A stretch of 64,000 nucleotides of DNA. Source: Streptomyces sp. NBC_00536. Lineage in GTDB: Bacteria > Actinomycetota > Actinomycetes > Streptomycetales > Streptomycetaceae. This document shows, in pieces, positions 32,249-41,462 of the stretch. Under the pieces are notes generated by a model. It was not told where the DNA came from, did not search any database, and worked only from the letters and a program-made list of their open reading frames with translations. Both the position numbers and the translations under genes were made by a program. Numbering within the stretch: position 1 is the first letter of the stretch; every line of letters begins with the position of its first letter. Location: the NCBI RefSeq assembly GCF_036346295.1, contig NZ_CP107819.1, forward strand, positions 5,394,001 through 5,458,000, in the 5' to 3' direction.

Positions 32249-32680
32249 GGGCCCTCAATCGCCGGGCGGGCTGGATGTGCCCTGCGGGCCCCGCCACCCC
32301 CGGCCTCGCCGCCGGAGGCAGCGGTCCCGCCGCGTGGTCTGCGCTGTCCGTCGTGGGCCGGCTGCGGCCGGTGTCGCCTCCGGCGGGCCCTCAATCGCCG
32401 GGCGGGCTGGATTTGGCGGGCCCGGGAAGGCCGGGCGGGCCGAATGTGGCCAACCTCAGCCTCGCCGGCGTTTGAGGCGCCGCCGGAGGCAGCGGCTCCG
32501 CCGCGTGTTCTGGGCTGTCCGTTGTGGGCCGGCTGCGGCCGGTGTCGCCTCCGGCGGGCCCTCAAACGCCGGGCAGGCTGGGTTTGGCGGGTCCGGGAAG
32601 GCCGGGCGGGCCGGATGTGGCCAACTTCAGCCTCGCCGGCGTTTGAGGCGCCGCCGGAGGCAGTGGTGGCCCCCAGTGGG
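32249..32680. repeat. 171-bp tandem repeats carrying paired inverted palindromic elements
   Basis: The 543-bp gap between the epimerase gene and moaE is almost wholly repeat. A 171-bp unit starting GCCGGAGGCAGCGG is present at 32311-32481 and 32482-32652 with only about a dozen differences, and a third begins at 32653. Each unit holds an inverted copy (GGGCCCTCAAACGCCGGGC or the ...TCAATCGCC... variant) and a direct copy (CCTCGCCGGCGTTTGAGG) of the dispersed element. A further degenerate inverted copy lies at 32249-32279. No convincing gene lies here. Confidence 0.9.
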
Positions 32681-32783
32681 GCGGGGATCGGCCCGGTTCT
32701 GTAGGAGGCTCCATACGTGGGGGGCGTACGCCCGGTCGAATCGGGTATTCCGCGATGTGAGAACCGTGGTGCACGATGAGGGC

Positions 32784-33245
32784 ATGGCTCCGCACTTCGA
32801 CCACCCCGGCGAGCAGGCCGCCCCGGACCCGATCCGGCTGCTCGCGATCCGCGACACCCCGCTCTCGCTCGACGAGGTCTTCCAGGCCGTCGGCGACGAC
32901 GCGACGGGCGGCACCGCGCTTTTCGTCGGCACCGTGCGCGACCACGACGGCGGGGCGGACGTCGACGCCCTCGGCTACTCCTGCCACCCGACGGCCGAGG
33001 CCGAGATGCGCCGGGTCGCCGAGCGCGTCGTGGCCAAGTACCCGGTCCGCGCCCTGGCCGCCGTCCACCGCGTCGGCGACCTCCGCGTCGGCGACCTGGC
33101 CGTGGTGGTCGCCGTGTCGTGCCCGCACCGGGGCGAGGCCTTCGAGGCGTGCCGGATGCTGATCGACGACCTCAAGCACGAGGTGCCGATCTGGAAGCAC
33201 CAGACCTTCGCGGACGGCACCGAGGAGTGGGTCGGCGCCTGCTGA
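32784..33245 (+). CDS. moaE: Molybdopterin synthase catalytic subunit MoaE
   Basis: A 153-aa large subunit that, with thiocarboxylated MoaD, converts cPMP to molybdopterin. The conserved catalytic end is HEVPIWKHQTFADG, with the essential lysines in KHEVPIWK. Earlier motifs are GGTALFVGTVRDHD and HRVGDLRVGDLAVVVAV. moaD is not adjacent. The product is needed for the nitrate reductase encoded at the left edge. ATG 32784 follows GATGAGGG; in-frame GTGs at 32766/32769 are alternatives. Confidence 0.93.
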   Translation: MAPHFDHPGEQAAPDPIRLLAIRDTPLSLDEVFQAVGDDATGGTALFVGTVRDHDGGADVDALGYSCHPTAEAEMRRVAERVVAKYPVRALAAVHRVGDLRVGDLAVVVAVSCPHRGEAFEACRMLIDDLKHEVPIWKHQTFADGTEEWVGAC

Positions 33246-33374
33246 GTGGGGGGCGTGAGTGGGGGGCGACAGCACCCGAACGGACGCGCAACACGCCCTC
33301 GATTTGCGTAACCCCGCCCCGGGCACGAGCGTTGGAGCAACAAACCACTCGCTCTCGGGGTAAGGAGCACGCAC

Positions 33375-33566
33375 ATGGGTTCTCTGGCGTGGTTGCTGAT
33401 TCCGCTTTTCGCCGCCATCGGCGCAGCGATATGGGGAAGCTGGGCGGCCCGCGACCGCACCTCCGGCGACATATCCGAACTCGCCGGCTACGCACGATTC
33501 CGCGAGGTCATGGACACCAGCCGGGCCGACAAGGCCAAGGCGCATTCCGGTTCCGACGCCGTCTGA
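33375..33566 (+). CDS. Small single-span membrane protein
   Basis: A 63-aa protein with one N-terminal transmembrane helix (LAWLLIPLFAAIGAAIWGSW) and a charged cytoplasmic tail. ATG 33375 has AAGGAG seven bases upstream, which supports real translation. Function unknown. It lies before the PDZ-Lon protease on the same strand. Confidence 0.8.
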   Translation: MGSLAWLLIPLFAAIGAAIWGSWAARDRTSGDISELAGYARFREVMDTSRADKAKAHSGSDAV

Positions 33567-33655
33567 CGCGTCCCGCGAATGGCACCGGCTGACACCCACC
33601 CCGTACGGACCGGCCCCACGGGCCGCCCCACAGGGCCGTCACGTACTGTCGATCC

Positions 33656-34744
33656 ATGCCACGCCGCACTGCGACGATGCTCGCGTCCACCCTCATGCTG
33701 TTCGCGCTGCTCTGCGCCGGAGTGTTCATCAAGGTTCCGTACTCCGAGATGAGCCCCGGCCCGACGGTGAACACCCTCGGTGACTCGCGCGGTGAGCCGG
33801 TCCTGAACATCTCGGGCCGCAAGACCTACGCGACCAGTGGCCACCTCAACATGACCACGGTCCGGGTGACCGGCGCGGACTACGACATGAACCTGCTGGA
33901 AGCGGTCTACGGCTGGGTGGCCCACGACAACATCGTGGTGCCGCACGAGAACCTGTACCCGCACGGCAAGACGGACAAGGAATCGACGCAGGAGAACGCG
34001 GAGGAGTTCAGCCAGTCGCAGGAGAGCGCCAAGGTGGCCGCCCTCAAGCAGCTCGGCATCCCCTTCACCTCCCGCGTGAACGTCGCGACCGTGGTCAAGA
34101 ACAGCCCCGCCGAGGGCAAGCTGCACGCCGGTGACGTGATCGTCGCCGTGGACGGCGCCCCGGTGAAGGACCCCTCCGACGTCGCCAAGCTGGTCACGAA
34201 GCACAAGGCGGGCGAGAAGGTCGAGTTCACCGTCATCCCCGCGGCGGAGGCGGCCGAAGCGAAGAAGGCCGGGCGCGACCCGGCCGGCGCGCAGAAGGTC
34301 GAGATCACCACCGCGAAGGACAAGGAGGACGGGCACGCGCTCGTCGGCATCCGGGCCGGGACCGACCACACCTTCCCGTTCCGCATGGACATCAACCTCG
34401 CCGACGTCGGCGGGCCCAGCGCGGGCCTGATGTTCTCCCTCGGCATCGTCGACAAGCTGACGCCCCAGGACCTGACCGGCGGAAAGTTCGTCGCGGGCAC
34501 CGGAACCATCGACGACACCGGTACGGTCGGCCCGATCGGCGGCATCGAGATGAAGACCATCGGCGCCCGCCAGGCCGGCGCCGAGTACTTCCTGACCCCG
34601 GCCGAGAACTGCGCCGCCGCGGCCAAGGACGTACCGGACGGCCTCACCCTCGTGAAGGTCTCCACCATCGGCGACGCGGTGCAGGCGCTGGAGAAGATCA
34701 GCAAGGGGGACAAGGCCGGACTGCCGCACTGCGGCGCGTCCTGA
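33656..34744 (+). CDS. PDZ domain-containing Lon-like (S16) membrane protease
   Basis: A 362-aa protein with an N-terminal signal anchor (about residues 5-25), a PDZ domain around 145-200 (VVKNSPAEGKLHAGDVIVAV) and a C-terminal Lon proteolytic domain. The catalytic Ser is in GGPSAGLMFSLG and the Lys in GIEMKTIGARQAGA, so the Ser-Lys dyad is intact. There is no AAA domain. It corresponds to Rv3194c and precedes the UPF0182 gene as in mycobacteria. Confidence 0.92.
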   Translation: MPRRTATMLASTLMLFALLCAGVFIKVPYSEMSPGPTVNTLGDSRGEPVLNISGRKTYATSGHLNMTTVRVTGADYDMNLLEAVYGWVAHDNIVVPHENLYPHGKTDKESTQENAEEFSQSQESAKVAALKQLGIPFTSRVNVATVVKNSPAEGKLHAGDVIVAVDGAPVKDPSDVAKLVTKHKAGEKVEFTVIPAAEAAEAKKAGRDPAGAQKVEITTAKDKEDGHALVGIRAGTDHTFPFRMDINLADVGGPSAGLMFSLGIVDKLTPQDLTGGKFVAGTGTIDDTGTVGPIGGIEMKTIGARQAGAEYFLTPAENCAAAAKDVPDGLTLVKVSTIGDAVQALEKISKGDKAGLPHCGAS

Positions 34745-34774
34745 CCCCGTCCCCGCGCGGCCGGGGGCCCGCCG

Positions 34775-35344
34775 TCAGGAGAAGGTCGCGGCCAGTGCCT
34801 CGGCCAGACCCGGCACCAGGCTGGCCCCGGTCAGCACCTCGCTCGCCGCGTCCTTCTCGCGCAGCCGCACGGCCGACTCGCGCGACCCGTCGCGCAGGAC
34901 GCCCACGGTGAGGCGCACCTCCTGCCGCTCCGGGTGCCCGGCGACCCACTTGGCGAGCTGCTTGTCGGTCAGGTCGGACGGTACGGCGGCCTCCGCGGAC
35001 GGCGGCAGCATCAGCCGCTCCACCGTCAGCGCGCAGCCGACGACCGAATCGGGCCAGGCGAGCGTGCCCAGGAACTTGTCCAGGGCCATGCCCTTGGGCA
35101 GTTCGTCCTGCTCGATCGGGGTGAGCTGGATCTTGCCCGCGTCGTCCTGGTCGAGGCCGAGCTGACGGGCGAGGCGGGGTTCCTGCTTGCGCAGCCGGGC
35201 GGTGTCGACCAGGGCGAAGAGCCGGGCGGGCCGGTCCCAGCCCAGGCCGGCGGCGTATTCGTCGATCTCCAGCACGGCGCGGGTCAGCGGGCTGGCCGCC
35301 ATCGGGGTGCCGGGGGAGGGGGAAAGGTTGGACATGGACAACAT
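34775..35344 (-). CDS. PPA1309-like conserved hypothetical protein
   Basis: A 189-aa cytoplasmic protein of an actinobacterial family of unknown function (LEIDEYAAGLGWDRPARLFALV, then FLGTLAWPDSVVGCALTVER shortened here to its core). It has no membrane segment or recognised catalytic motif. ATG 35344 follows AGGAGG at four bases; ATG 35335 is less well placed. It is divergent from the UPF0182 gene and convergent with the PDZ-Lon gene. Confidence 0.75.
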   Translation of the reverse strand: MLSMSNLSPSPGTPMAASPLTRAVLEIDEYAAGLGWDRPARLFALVDTARLRKQEPRLARQLGLDQDDAGKIQLTPIEQDELPKGMALDKFLGTLAWPDSVVGCALTVERLMLPPSAEAAVPSDLTDKQLAKWVAGHPERQEVRLTVGVLRDGSRESAVRLREKDAASEVLTGASLVPGLAEALAATFS

Positions 35345-35482
35345 CCTGCCTCCTTTCGACGCGATACCGGGAACTGACTAAAGCCTCAGTAAGTTGCATG
35401 AGTGGGCTCTACCATCGGGGGCCCCTGCTCTTGAAAACTTTCCAGTTACACACGACACACAGCGACTTTCGAGGTGCGCACC

Positions 35483-38377
35483 TTGGCTTTCCAGATGCCG
35501 GACCGCGGCGGAGGCCCCTCCGGGCCACGGATGAGAGTCGGCCGCCCCTCCCGGCGTGCCCGGACTCTCCTGATGACCCTGGGCGTCCTGGCCGTCCTGG
35601 CCATGGCCTTCATCATGTTCGCGGGCTTCTGGACCGACTGGCTCTGGTTCCGCTCCGTCCACTACTCCACCGTCTTCACCACCACGCTCTGGACCAAGGT
35701 CGGCCTCTTCGCCGTCTTCGGCCTGATCATGGCGGGTGCCGTCGGCTTCAACATCTGGCTGGCGCACCGGCTGCGGCCGCCGCTCAGCGCGATGTCGATG
35801 GAGCAGCAGAGCCTCGACCGCTACCGGATGAGCGTCGCGCCGTTCAAGAAGTGGCTGCTCCTGGGCATCGCGGTGCTCGTCGGGCTGATCGCGGGCGCGT
35901 CGGCGGCGGGCCAGTGGAAGACCTGGCTGATGTATGTGAACGGGGTGCCCTTCGGGCAGAAGGACCCCCAGTTCCACATGGACGTGTCGTTCTACACCTT
36001 CGACCTGCCCTGGTACCGCTTCCTGCTCGGCTTCGGCTTCGCGGCCGCCGTGCTGTCGCTGATCGCCGCGGCCATCGTGCACTACCTGTACGGCGGCCTG
36101 CGCGTCACCAGCCCGGGCGCCCGCGCGACCGCCGCGGCCACCGGTCACCTCTCGGTGCTGCTCGGCCTCTTCGTCTCGCTCAAGGCCGTGGCCTACTGGC
36201 TCGACCGGTACGGCCTCGCCGTGAAGTCCAGCGACTTCAAGGCCGCGGACAACTGGACCGGCCTGCGCTACGTCGACGCCAACGCCTACCTGCCGGCCAA
36301 GACCATCCTCTTCTGCATCGCCGCGATCTGCGCCGCGCTGTTCTTCGCGACGCTGTGGCGCCGCACCTGGCAGCTGCCGGTGATCGGCTTCGGCCTGATG
36401 GTGCTCTCGGCCATCCTGATCGGCGGGCTCTACCCGGCGATCGTGCAGAAGTTCCAGGTCCAGCCGAACGAGCAGGCCAAGGAGTCGCCGTACGTCGCCA
36501 AGAACATCAAGGCGACGCGTGACGCCTACGGAATCGCCGATTCCGACGTGAAGGACTACGCGGGCGTGCCCGTAGCCGGCACGGACAAGGCGAAGCTGCG
36601 CCAGGCGGCCGACACCACCGCCAGCATCCGCCTCCTCGACCCCAACATCGTCTCCCCGGCCTTCCAGCAGCTCCAGCAGGTCAAGGGCTACTACGCCTTC
36701 CCGTCCACGCTCAACGTGGACCGGTACAGCGGCCAGGACACGGTCATCGGTCTGCGCGAGCTGAACATCGGCGGCATCCCGAAGAACAACTGGATCAACG
36801 ACCACTTCAAGTACACGCACGGGTACGGCGTGGTCGCGGCCAAGGGCACCACCGCCAAGGACGGCGCCCCCGACTTCACCCAGTCCGACCTGCCCTCCAA
36901 GGGGATGTTCGGCACGGACTTCGAGCAGCGCATCTACTACGGCGAGCAGACGAAGCAGTACTCGATCGTCGGCGGGCCGCAGAAGGAGCTGGACTACTCG
37001 GACGACAAGGGCGAGAAGGAGACCAGCTACCAGGGCGACAGCGGGGTCAACCTCGACAACCCGGTCAACCGGGCGGCGTACGCACTCGCCTTCAGCGAGC
37101 CGCAGATCATGTACTCCGGCGCCATCGGCAAGGGTTCGCGGATCCTGTACAACCGCACCCCCAAGGAGCGGGTCGAGGCCGTCGCCCCCTGGCTGACCAT
37201 CGACGGCGCGCCCTACCCGGCGGTCGTCAAGGGCCGGGTCGTCTGGATCGTCGACGCCTACACGACGACCAACGGCTACCCCTACGCCTCGCGCACCACG
37301 CTGGGCGACACCACCGCGGACTCGCTGACGAACAGCCAGCGCGCGGTGGTGGCCCAGGAGAACCAGGTCAACTACATCCGGAACTCGGTGAAGGCCACCG
37401 TCGACGCCTACGACGGCAAGGTCAGCCTGTTCCAGTGGGACACCGAGGACCCCGTCCTCAAGACCTGGATGAAGGCGTTCCCGGGAACGGTCAAGGAGAA
37501 GAGCGAGATCTCCAAGGACCTGATGGCGCACCTGCGCTACCCGCAGGACCTCTTCAAGGTCCAGCGCGAGCTGCTGACGCGGTACCACGTCACCGACCCG
37601 CAGACCTTCCTCAGCGGCAGCGAGGCCTGGGCGGTCCCGGACGACCCGACGACCAAGGGCACGGCGGTCCCGCCGTACTACCTGTCGATGAAGATGCCGG
37701 ACCAGCCCGAGAAGGACCAGGTCTTCTCGCTCACGACGACGTTCACGCCGAACGAGCGGGACAACCTGAGCGCCTTCATGGCGGTCAACGCCGATCCGGG
37801 CACTCCGGACTACGGCAAGATCCGGATCCTGAAGATGCCGACCAGCAAGCCGGTCGACGGTCCCAAGCAGGTCCAGAGCAAGTTCAACTCCGAACCCAAG
37901 ATCGCCGAGTCCATCCGGCTGCTGCGCGGTGGTGACTCGGAGGTCGAGTACGGGAACCTGCTCGCGGTTCCGCTCGACGGCGGCATGCTCTACGTCGAGC
38001 CGGTGTACGTGCGCAGTTCCGGGCTCAAGTACCCGCTGCTGCGCAAGGTCCTGGTGACCTACGGGAACCAGACGGCTTTCGAGGACACCCTGGACAAGGC
38101 GCTCAGCGTGGTCTTCGGCGCGGAGGCGGCGACCCCGCCCACGACGCCGAACCAGCCGCCGCCGGGCGACGGCACCACCAAGCCGCCCGCCAGCCAGGAC
38201 CCGACGGTCAAGGCGGCGCTCGCCGATGCCTCGAAGGCCTTCGACGACGCCGACAAGGCCATGAAGGCCGGCGACTGGACGGCGTACGGCAAGGCGCAGG
38301 CCGACCTGTCGGCGGCGCTGAAGCGTGCGGTCGAGGCCGAGAGCAAGCTGACGACACCGGCCGCACCGGGCGGTTAG
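35483..38377 (+). CDS. UPF0182 family large membrane protein
   Basis: A 964-aa protein with about seven transmembrane helices in its first 320 residues ([17 protein letters not shown] is the family signature), then a very large extracytoplasmic domain. The C-terminal tail is Pro-rich, then Ala/Lys-rich. It corresponds to Rv3193c; the function is unknown. A TTG at 35483 was chosen because GAGG lies eight bases upstream and the product then begins [11 protein letters not shown], which I recall for Streptomyces relatives. GTG 35474 and ATG 35495 are alternatives. Confidence 0.88.
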   Translation: MAFQMPDRGGGPSGPRMRVGRPSRRARTLLMTLGVLAVLAMAFIMFAGFWTDWLWFRSVHYSTVFTTTLWTKVGLFAVFGLIMAGAVGFNIWLAHRLRPPLSAMSMEQQSLDRYRMSVAPFKKWLLLGIAVLVGLIAGASAAGQWKTWLMYVNGVPFGQKDPQFHMDVSFYTFDLPWYRFLLGFGFAAAVLSLIAAAIVHYLYGGLRVTSPGARATAAATGHLSVLLGLFVSLKAVAYWLDRYGLAVKSSDFKAADNWTGLRYVDANAYLPAKTILFCIAAICAALFFATLWRRTWQLPVIGFGLMVLSAILIGGLYPAIVQKFQVQPNEQAKESPYVAKNIKATRDAYGIADSDVKDYAGVPVAGTDKAKLRQAADTTASIRLLDPNIVSPAFQQLQQVKGYYAFPSTLNVDRYSGQDTVIGLRELNIGGIPKNNWINDHFKYTHGYGVVAAKGTTAKDGAPDFTQSDLPSKGMFGTDFEQRIYYGEQTKQYSIVGGPQKELDYSDDKGEKETSYQGDSGVNLDNPVNRAAYALAFSEPQIMYSGAIGKGSRILYNRTPKERVEAVAPWLTIDGAPYPAVVKGRVVWIVDAYTTTNGYPYASRTTLGDTTADSLTNSQRAVVAQENQVNYIRNSVKATVDAYDGKVSLFQWDTEDPVLKTWMKAFPGTVKEKSEISKDLMAHLRYPQDLFKVQRELLTRYHVTDPQTFLSGSEAWAVPDDPTTKGTAVPPYYLSMKMPDQPEKDQVFSLTTTFTPNERDNLSAFMAVNADPGTPDYGKIRILKMPTSKPVDGPKQVQSKFNSEPKIAESIRLLRGGDSEVEYGNLLAVPLDGGMLYVEPVYVRSSGLKYPLLRKVLVTYGNQTAFEDTLDKALSVVFGAEAATPPTTPNQPPPGDGTTKPPASQDPTVKAALADASKAFDDADKAMKAGDWTAYGKAQADLSAALKRAVEAESKLTTPAAPGG

Positions 38378-38437
38378 CCGCCCGGCGATCAAGGATGAGG
38401 GGTTCCGTTCCGCGTCGTGGTACTGTGGTTTTACCGA

Positions 38438-38511
38438 CGCGGGGTGGAGCAGCTCGGTAGCTCGCTGGGCTCATAACCCAGAGGTCGCAGGTTCAAATCC
38501 TGTCCCCGCTA
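38438..38511 (+). tRNA. Initiator tRNA-fMet (CAT), copy 1
   Basis: A 74-nt cloverleaf with anticodon CAT (38472-38474). Initiator features are the unpaired first position (C1 opposite U72) and three consecutive G-C pairs in the anticodon stem (CTGGG/CCCAG). CCA is not encoded. Its sequence is identical to copy 2 at 40682. A strong hairpin follows. Confidence 0.96.
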
Positions 38512-38516
38512 CTGAA

Positions 38517-38553
38517 GACGAAGGCCCGGATCCATGGGATCCGGGCCTTCGTC
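38517..38553 (+). terminator. Terminator after initiator tRNA copy 1
   Basis: GACGAAGGCCCGGATCC and its complement form a 17-bp stem with a 3-nt ATG loop, six bases after the tRNA. Confidence 0.8.
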
Positions 38554-38654
38554 ATGCCCGATCCGCGGTCGCACCGCGGCGACCCGTGCCCGCGGCATAC
38601 GCGGGACACGCCACGCGGTAGCTGGGGTGGGTGAGTTGGGGCGGGAGCGTGTTT

Positions 38655-38710
38655 GACTTGTCCCACTGCGGGCAAGTCGACAAAGCGCTGTAGTGACCTC
38701 TAGTGACCTC
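38655..38710. promoter_or_regulatory. Inverted and direct repeats upstream of the Sel1-repeat gene
   Basis: An inverted repeat pairs GACTTG (38655-38660) with CAAGTC (38673-38678), extended by CCC/GGG. It is followed by a direct repeat, TAGTGACCTC twice in tandem (38691-38700 and 38701-38710). Both lie within about 105 bp of the gene start and may be operator sites. Confidence 0.4.
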
Positions 38711-38757
38711 ACTGGCTGCGACATACCAGGTGTACGCGGGTAGCAGGTGATGCGACG

Positions 38758-40635
38758 ATGGGATTTATGGGGGACAGGTCAACTCTGCTGGAGACAGGGC
38801 GGTTTGTGAGGGCGGAGGCCGAAACGGGCACAGGAGCCGGTGAACCGGCCGCAGTGGTGAGCGCCGACCCCGCACGGACCGATGCGGACCGGCGGAACAC
38901 GTACCGCACCGACGAGGTCTTCGACGGAGCCGAGGCCGACGCGGCGAGCGATGCCGAGCTGGAAGCCCGGCACCGCGGCGCCGCCGACAAGGGCGACCCC
39001 GGCGCCATGAGCGTGCTCGGGGCGCTGCTGCTGCGCCGCGGCGACCTCGCCGGAGCCGAGCCGTACCTGCGCGGAGCCACCGCCGCGGGAGACCGCGCGG
39101 CCGCCAACAACCTCGGCGTCCTCCTCCACCAGCGCGGCTACCCCGAGGACGCGGCCGGCTGGTGGCGGGTCGCCGCCGTCGCCGGATCCGCGCCCGCCGC
39201 CCACGCGCTGGGCCGGCACTACCGCGAGCGGGGCGACGAGCCCGCCGCCGAGTACTGGCTGCGCCAGGCGGCGGAATCCGGCCACGCCCTCGGCGCCTAC
39301 GGCCTCGCCGACCTGCTGGAGCACCGCGGGGACGGCGGAGCCGAGCGCTGGCTGCGCGCCGCCGCCGAACAGGGACACCGCGAGGCCGCCTACCGGCTCG
39401 CCCGGCTGCTGCGCCGCCGCGAGCCCGCCGAGGCCGAGCAGTGGTACCGCCAGTCCGCCGCGCGCGGGCACCGGCGCGCCGCGCTGCACCTGGGCGCCCT
39501 GCTGGAGGCGCGCGGGGAGCTGAAGGAGGCCGGCCGCTGGTACCTCAGCTCCGCCAAGCAGGGCGAGGCGCGGGCCGCCTGCGCCCTCGGCTTCCTGCTG
39601 CGCGACGCCGGGGACGAGGACAGCGCCGTCACCTGGTGGCTCCGGGCCGCCCAGGACGGCGACGGCAACGCCGCCAACGCGCTGGGCGCGCTGCACGCCG
39701 CCCGCGGGGAGACCCAGACGGCGGAGCGCTGGTACCGGGCCGCCATGGACGCGGGCGACCAGAACGGGGCGTACAACCTCGCCCTGCTGTGCGCGGCGCA
39801 GGACCGGACCGCGCAGGCCGAGCAGTGGTACCGCCGCGCCGCCTATGCCGGGCACCGCGAGGCGGCCAACGCGCTCGCCATCCTGCTGCTCCAGGTCGGG
39901 GACGCGGCCGGAGCCGAGCCGTGGTTCTCCAAGGCGGCCGAGGCGGGCAGTGTGGACGCCGCCTTCAACCTGGGCATCCTCTTCGCCAGCCGCGACGACG
40001 ACCGTACGGCGCTCAAGTGGTACGAGCGGGCGGCCTCGGCCGGTCACACGGACGCGGCCCTGCAGGTCGGCATCGCCCTGGTCCGCGACGGCGAGGAGCG
40101 CGCGGCCGAGCGGCACCTGCGCTGCGCGGCGGGCGGCGGCAGCGCCGAGGCCGCGTTCCGGCTGGCCGCGCTGCTGGAATCGCTGGCTCCGCCGCCGGAG
40201 CCGGTGGCGCTGGGCGAGCCGGTCGGCGGGGCGCCGAAGTCCGAGAGCGAGGAGTGGTACGAGCGGGCGGCCGAGGAGGGCCACCGCCGGGCCCAGGTCC
40301 GGGTGGGCATGCTGGCCGCCGGGCGCGGTGACATGGCGGCGGCGGCGCGCTGGTACCGGGAGGCGGCGGAAGCCGGTTCCCGCAACGGTGCCTTCAACCT
40401 CGGGGTGCTGCTGGCCCGCGAGGGCAGCGAGCCCGAGGCCGCCCTGTGGTGGACCCGGGCCGCGGTGGCGGGGCACGGGCGCGCGGCGCTGCGGCTGGGG
40501 CTGTTCGCCGCGCGGCACGGGGACCTGGCCGAGGGGCAGAAGTGGTGCGCGCGGGCCATGGAGCTGGGCCCGGCGGAGGTCTCCGAGCGGGCCGCGCGCC
40601 TGCGGGAGGCGCTGGCCGAGGAGCTGTCCGCCTAG
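38758..40635 (+). CDS. Sel1-like/TPR repeat protein
   Basis: A 625-aa soluble repeat protein. After an ~75-residue acidic N-terminus it consists of about fifteen Sel1-like repeats of 34-37 residues (pattern AEQWYRRAAYAGHREAANAL, LGALLEARGELKEAGRWY), forming a solenoid for protein binding. A 20-residue Pro-rich spacer interrupts the array near residue 475. It has no catalytic domain or signal peptide. Initiator tRNA genes flank it on both sides. ATG 38758 or ATG 38767 could start it. Function unknown. Confidence 0.88.
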   Translation: MGFMGDRSTLLETGRFVRAEAETGTGAGEPAAVVSADPARTDADRRNTYRTDEVFDGAEADAASDAELEARHRGAADKGDPGAMSVLGALLLRRGDLAGAEPYLRGATAAGDRAAANNLGVLLHQRGYPEDAAGWWRVAAVAGSAPAAHALGRHYRERGDEPAAEYWLRQAAESGHALGAYGLADLLEHRGDGGAERWLRAAAEQGHREAAYRLARLLRRREPAEAEQWYRQSAARGHRRAALHLGALLEARGELKEAGRWYLSSAKQGEARAACALGFLLRDAGDEDSAVTWWLRAAQDGDGNAANALGALHAARGETQTAERWYRAAMDAGDQNGAYNLALLCAAQDRTAQAEQWYRRAAYAGHREAANALAILLLQVGDAAGAEPWFSKAAEAGSVDAAFNLGILFASRDDDRTALKWYERAASAGHTDAALQVGIALVRDGEERAAERHLRCAAGGGSAEAAFRLAALLESLAPPPEPVALGEPVGGAPKSESEEWYERAAEEGHRRAQVRVGMLAAGRGDMAAAARWYREAAEAGSRNGAFNLGVLLAREGSEPEAALWWTRAAVAGHGRAALRLGLFAARHGDLAEGQKWCARAMELGPAEVSERAARLREALAEELSA

Positions 40636-40639
40636 TGAT

Positions 40640-40669
40640 TTGCTCCTGCAGGTGACCTTCGCGTAGAGT
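40640..40669 (+). promoter_or_regulatory. Promoter of initiator tRNA copy 2
   Basis: TTGCTC, an 18-bp spacer and TAGAGT end 12 bp before the tRNA 5' end, so transcription would start only a few bases upstream of the mature tRNA. The box lies within 35 bp of the Sel1 gene stop. Confidence 0.6.
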
Positions 40670-40681
40670 CAGGTTTACCGA

Positions 40682-40755
40682 CGCGGGGTGGAGCAGCTCG
40701 GTAGCTCGCTGGGCTCATAACCCAGAGGTCGCAGGTTCAAATCCTGTCCCCGCTA
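40682..40755 (+). tRNA. Initiator tRNA-fMet (CAT), copy 2
   Basis: Identical over all 74 nt to copy 1, with the same C1/U72 mismatch and GGG/CCC anticodon stem. The short leader TTTACCGACG is also shared. CCA is not encoded. Confidence 0.96.
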
Positions 40756-40761
40756 CTGAAT

Positions 40762-40800
40762 GACCGAAGGCCCGGATCCCCTGGATCCGGGCCTTCGGTC
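40762..40800 (+). terminator. Terminator after initiator tRNA copy 2
   Basis: GACCGAAGGCCCGGATCC and its complement form an 18-bp stem with a CCT loop, followed by GTTT. It is very like the hairpin after copy 1, so the duplication includes the terminator. Confidence 0.85.
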
Positions 40801-40840
40801 GTTTCCGTCTGCGCAGGGTGCAAAAAGAAGAGCCCATGGA

Positions 40841-40870
40841 GAAGGGCCGGGGTCGTGACCCCGGCCCTTC
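40841..40870 (-). terminator. Terminator of the catR gene
   Basis: A 14-bp stem (GAAGGGCCGGGGTC with its complement, GT loop) lies 24 bp beyond the catR stop. On the minus strand it is followed by a CTTCTTTTTG tract. Confidence 0.75.
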
Positions 40871-40893
40871 ATCCGTACGTGCCGCCGGAGGCG

Positions 40894-41313
40894 CTACGCG
40901 CCCGCGCAGTTCGGGCAGATGCCCCGGTAGGTCACCTCGACCGCCGAGACGGCGAAGCCGAAGCGCTCGGTGTCGGGCAGGTCGGCGAGCGGGTTGCCCG
41001 CCGGGAAGACGTCGCGGATCGCGCCGCACTGGGCGCAGACCAGGTGCTGGTGGGGGCGGTGCGCGTTGGGGTCGTAGCGCTTGGCGCGCCGGTGGTCCGT
41101 GGACACCTCCAGGACTTCACCCAGAGTGACGAGTTCGCCCAGCGTGTTGTAGACCGTCGCCCGGGAAATCTCCGGGAGTTTGGCCACGGCACGCGAGTGC
41201 ACCTCGTCCGCCGTCAGGTGAACGTGGTCACCATCGAGCACCTCGGCCACGACGCGCCGCTGGGCCGTCATGCGCCAGCCGCGTCCACGAAGTCTCTCCA
41301 GCAGGTCACTCAT
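40894..41313 (-). CDS. catR: Fur-family peroxide-sensing repressor, CatR-like
   Basis: A 139-aa Fur/PerR-type regulator. The winged helix contains the recognition segment ISRATVYNTLGELVTLG. Metal-binding residues include the His-rich AHRPHQHLVC. Two CxxC pairs (CAQC and CPNC) hold the structural zinc. It is divergent from the catalase gene and a 15-bp palindrome covers the catalase promoter, the arrangement known for CatR/CatA in S. coelicolor, where the repressor also controls itself. ATG 41313 is the start. Confidence 0.92.
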   Translation of the reverse strand: MSDLLERLRGRGWRMTAQRRVVAEVLDGDHVHLTADEVHSRAVAKLPEISRATVYNTLGELVTLGEVLEVSTDHRRAKRYDPNAHRPHQHLVCAQCGAIRDVFPAGNPLADLPDTERFGFAVSAVEVTYRGICPNCAGA

Positions 41314-41379
41314 AGACGCCAGCCTAACAGCGAGGTGACTCGGTGTAGATCCCGAATCAGTGTGGACTTGGATGCTTAC

Positions 41380-41407
41380 TTGACTTAGACAAAGTCCATC
41401 GTAGGAT
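41380..41407 (+). promoter_or_regulatory. Catalase promoter with overlapping CatR operator
   Basis: TTGACT (41380-41385), 16 bp, TAGGAT (41402-41407) form the promoter. The imperfect palindrome GACTTAGACAAAGTC (41382-41396) overlaps the -35 and spacer, so a bound repressor would block RNA polymerase. Confidence 0.75.
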
Positions 41408-41462
41408 CGGTCACGGCAAACGCCAAGGACAGGACTTGCAGGAAATGACGCAGGAGGCGCAC

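Noticed and set aside
32029..32700. Small ORFs in the 32-kb repeat region
   Set aside because: They are composed of the repeat itself in several frames and have no plausible starts or domains.
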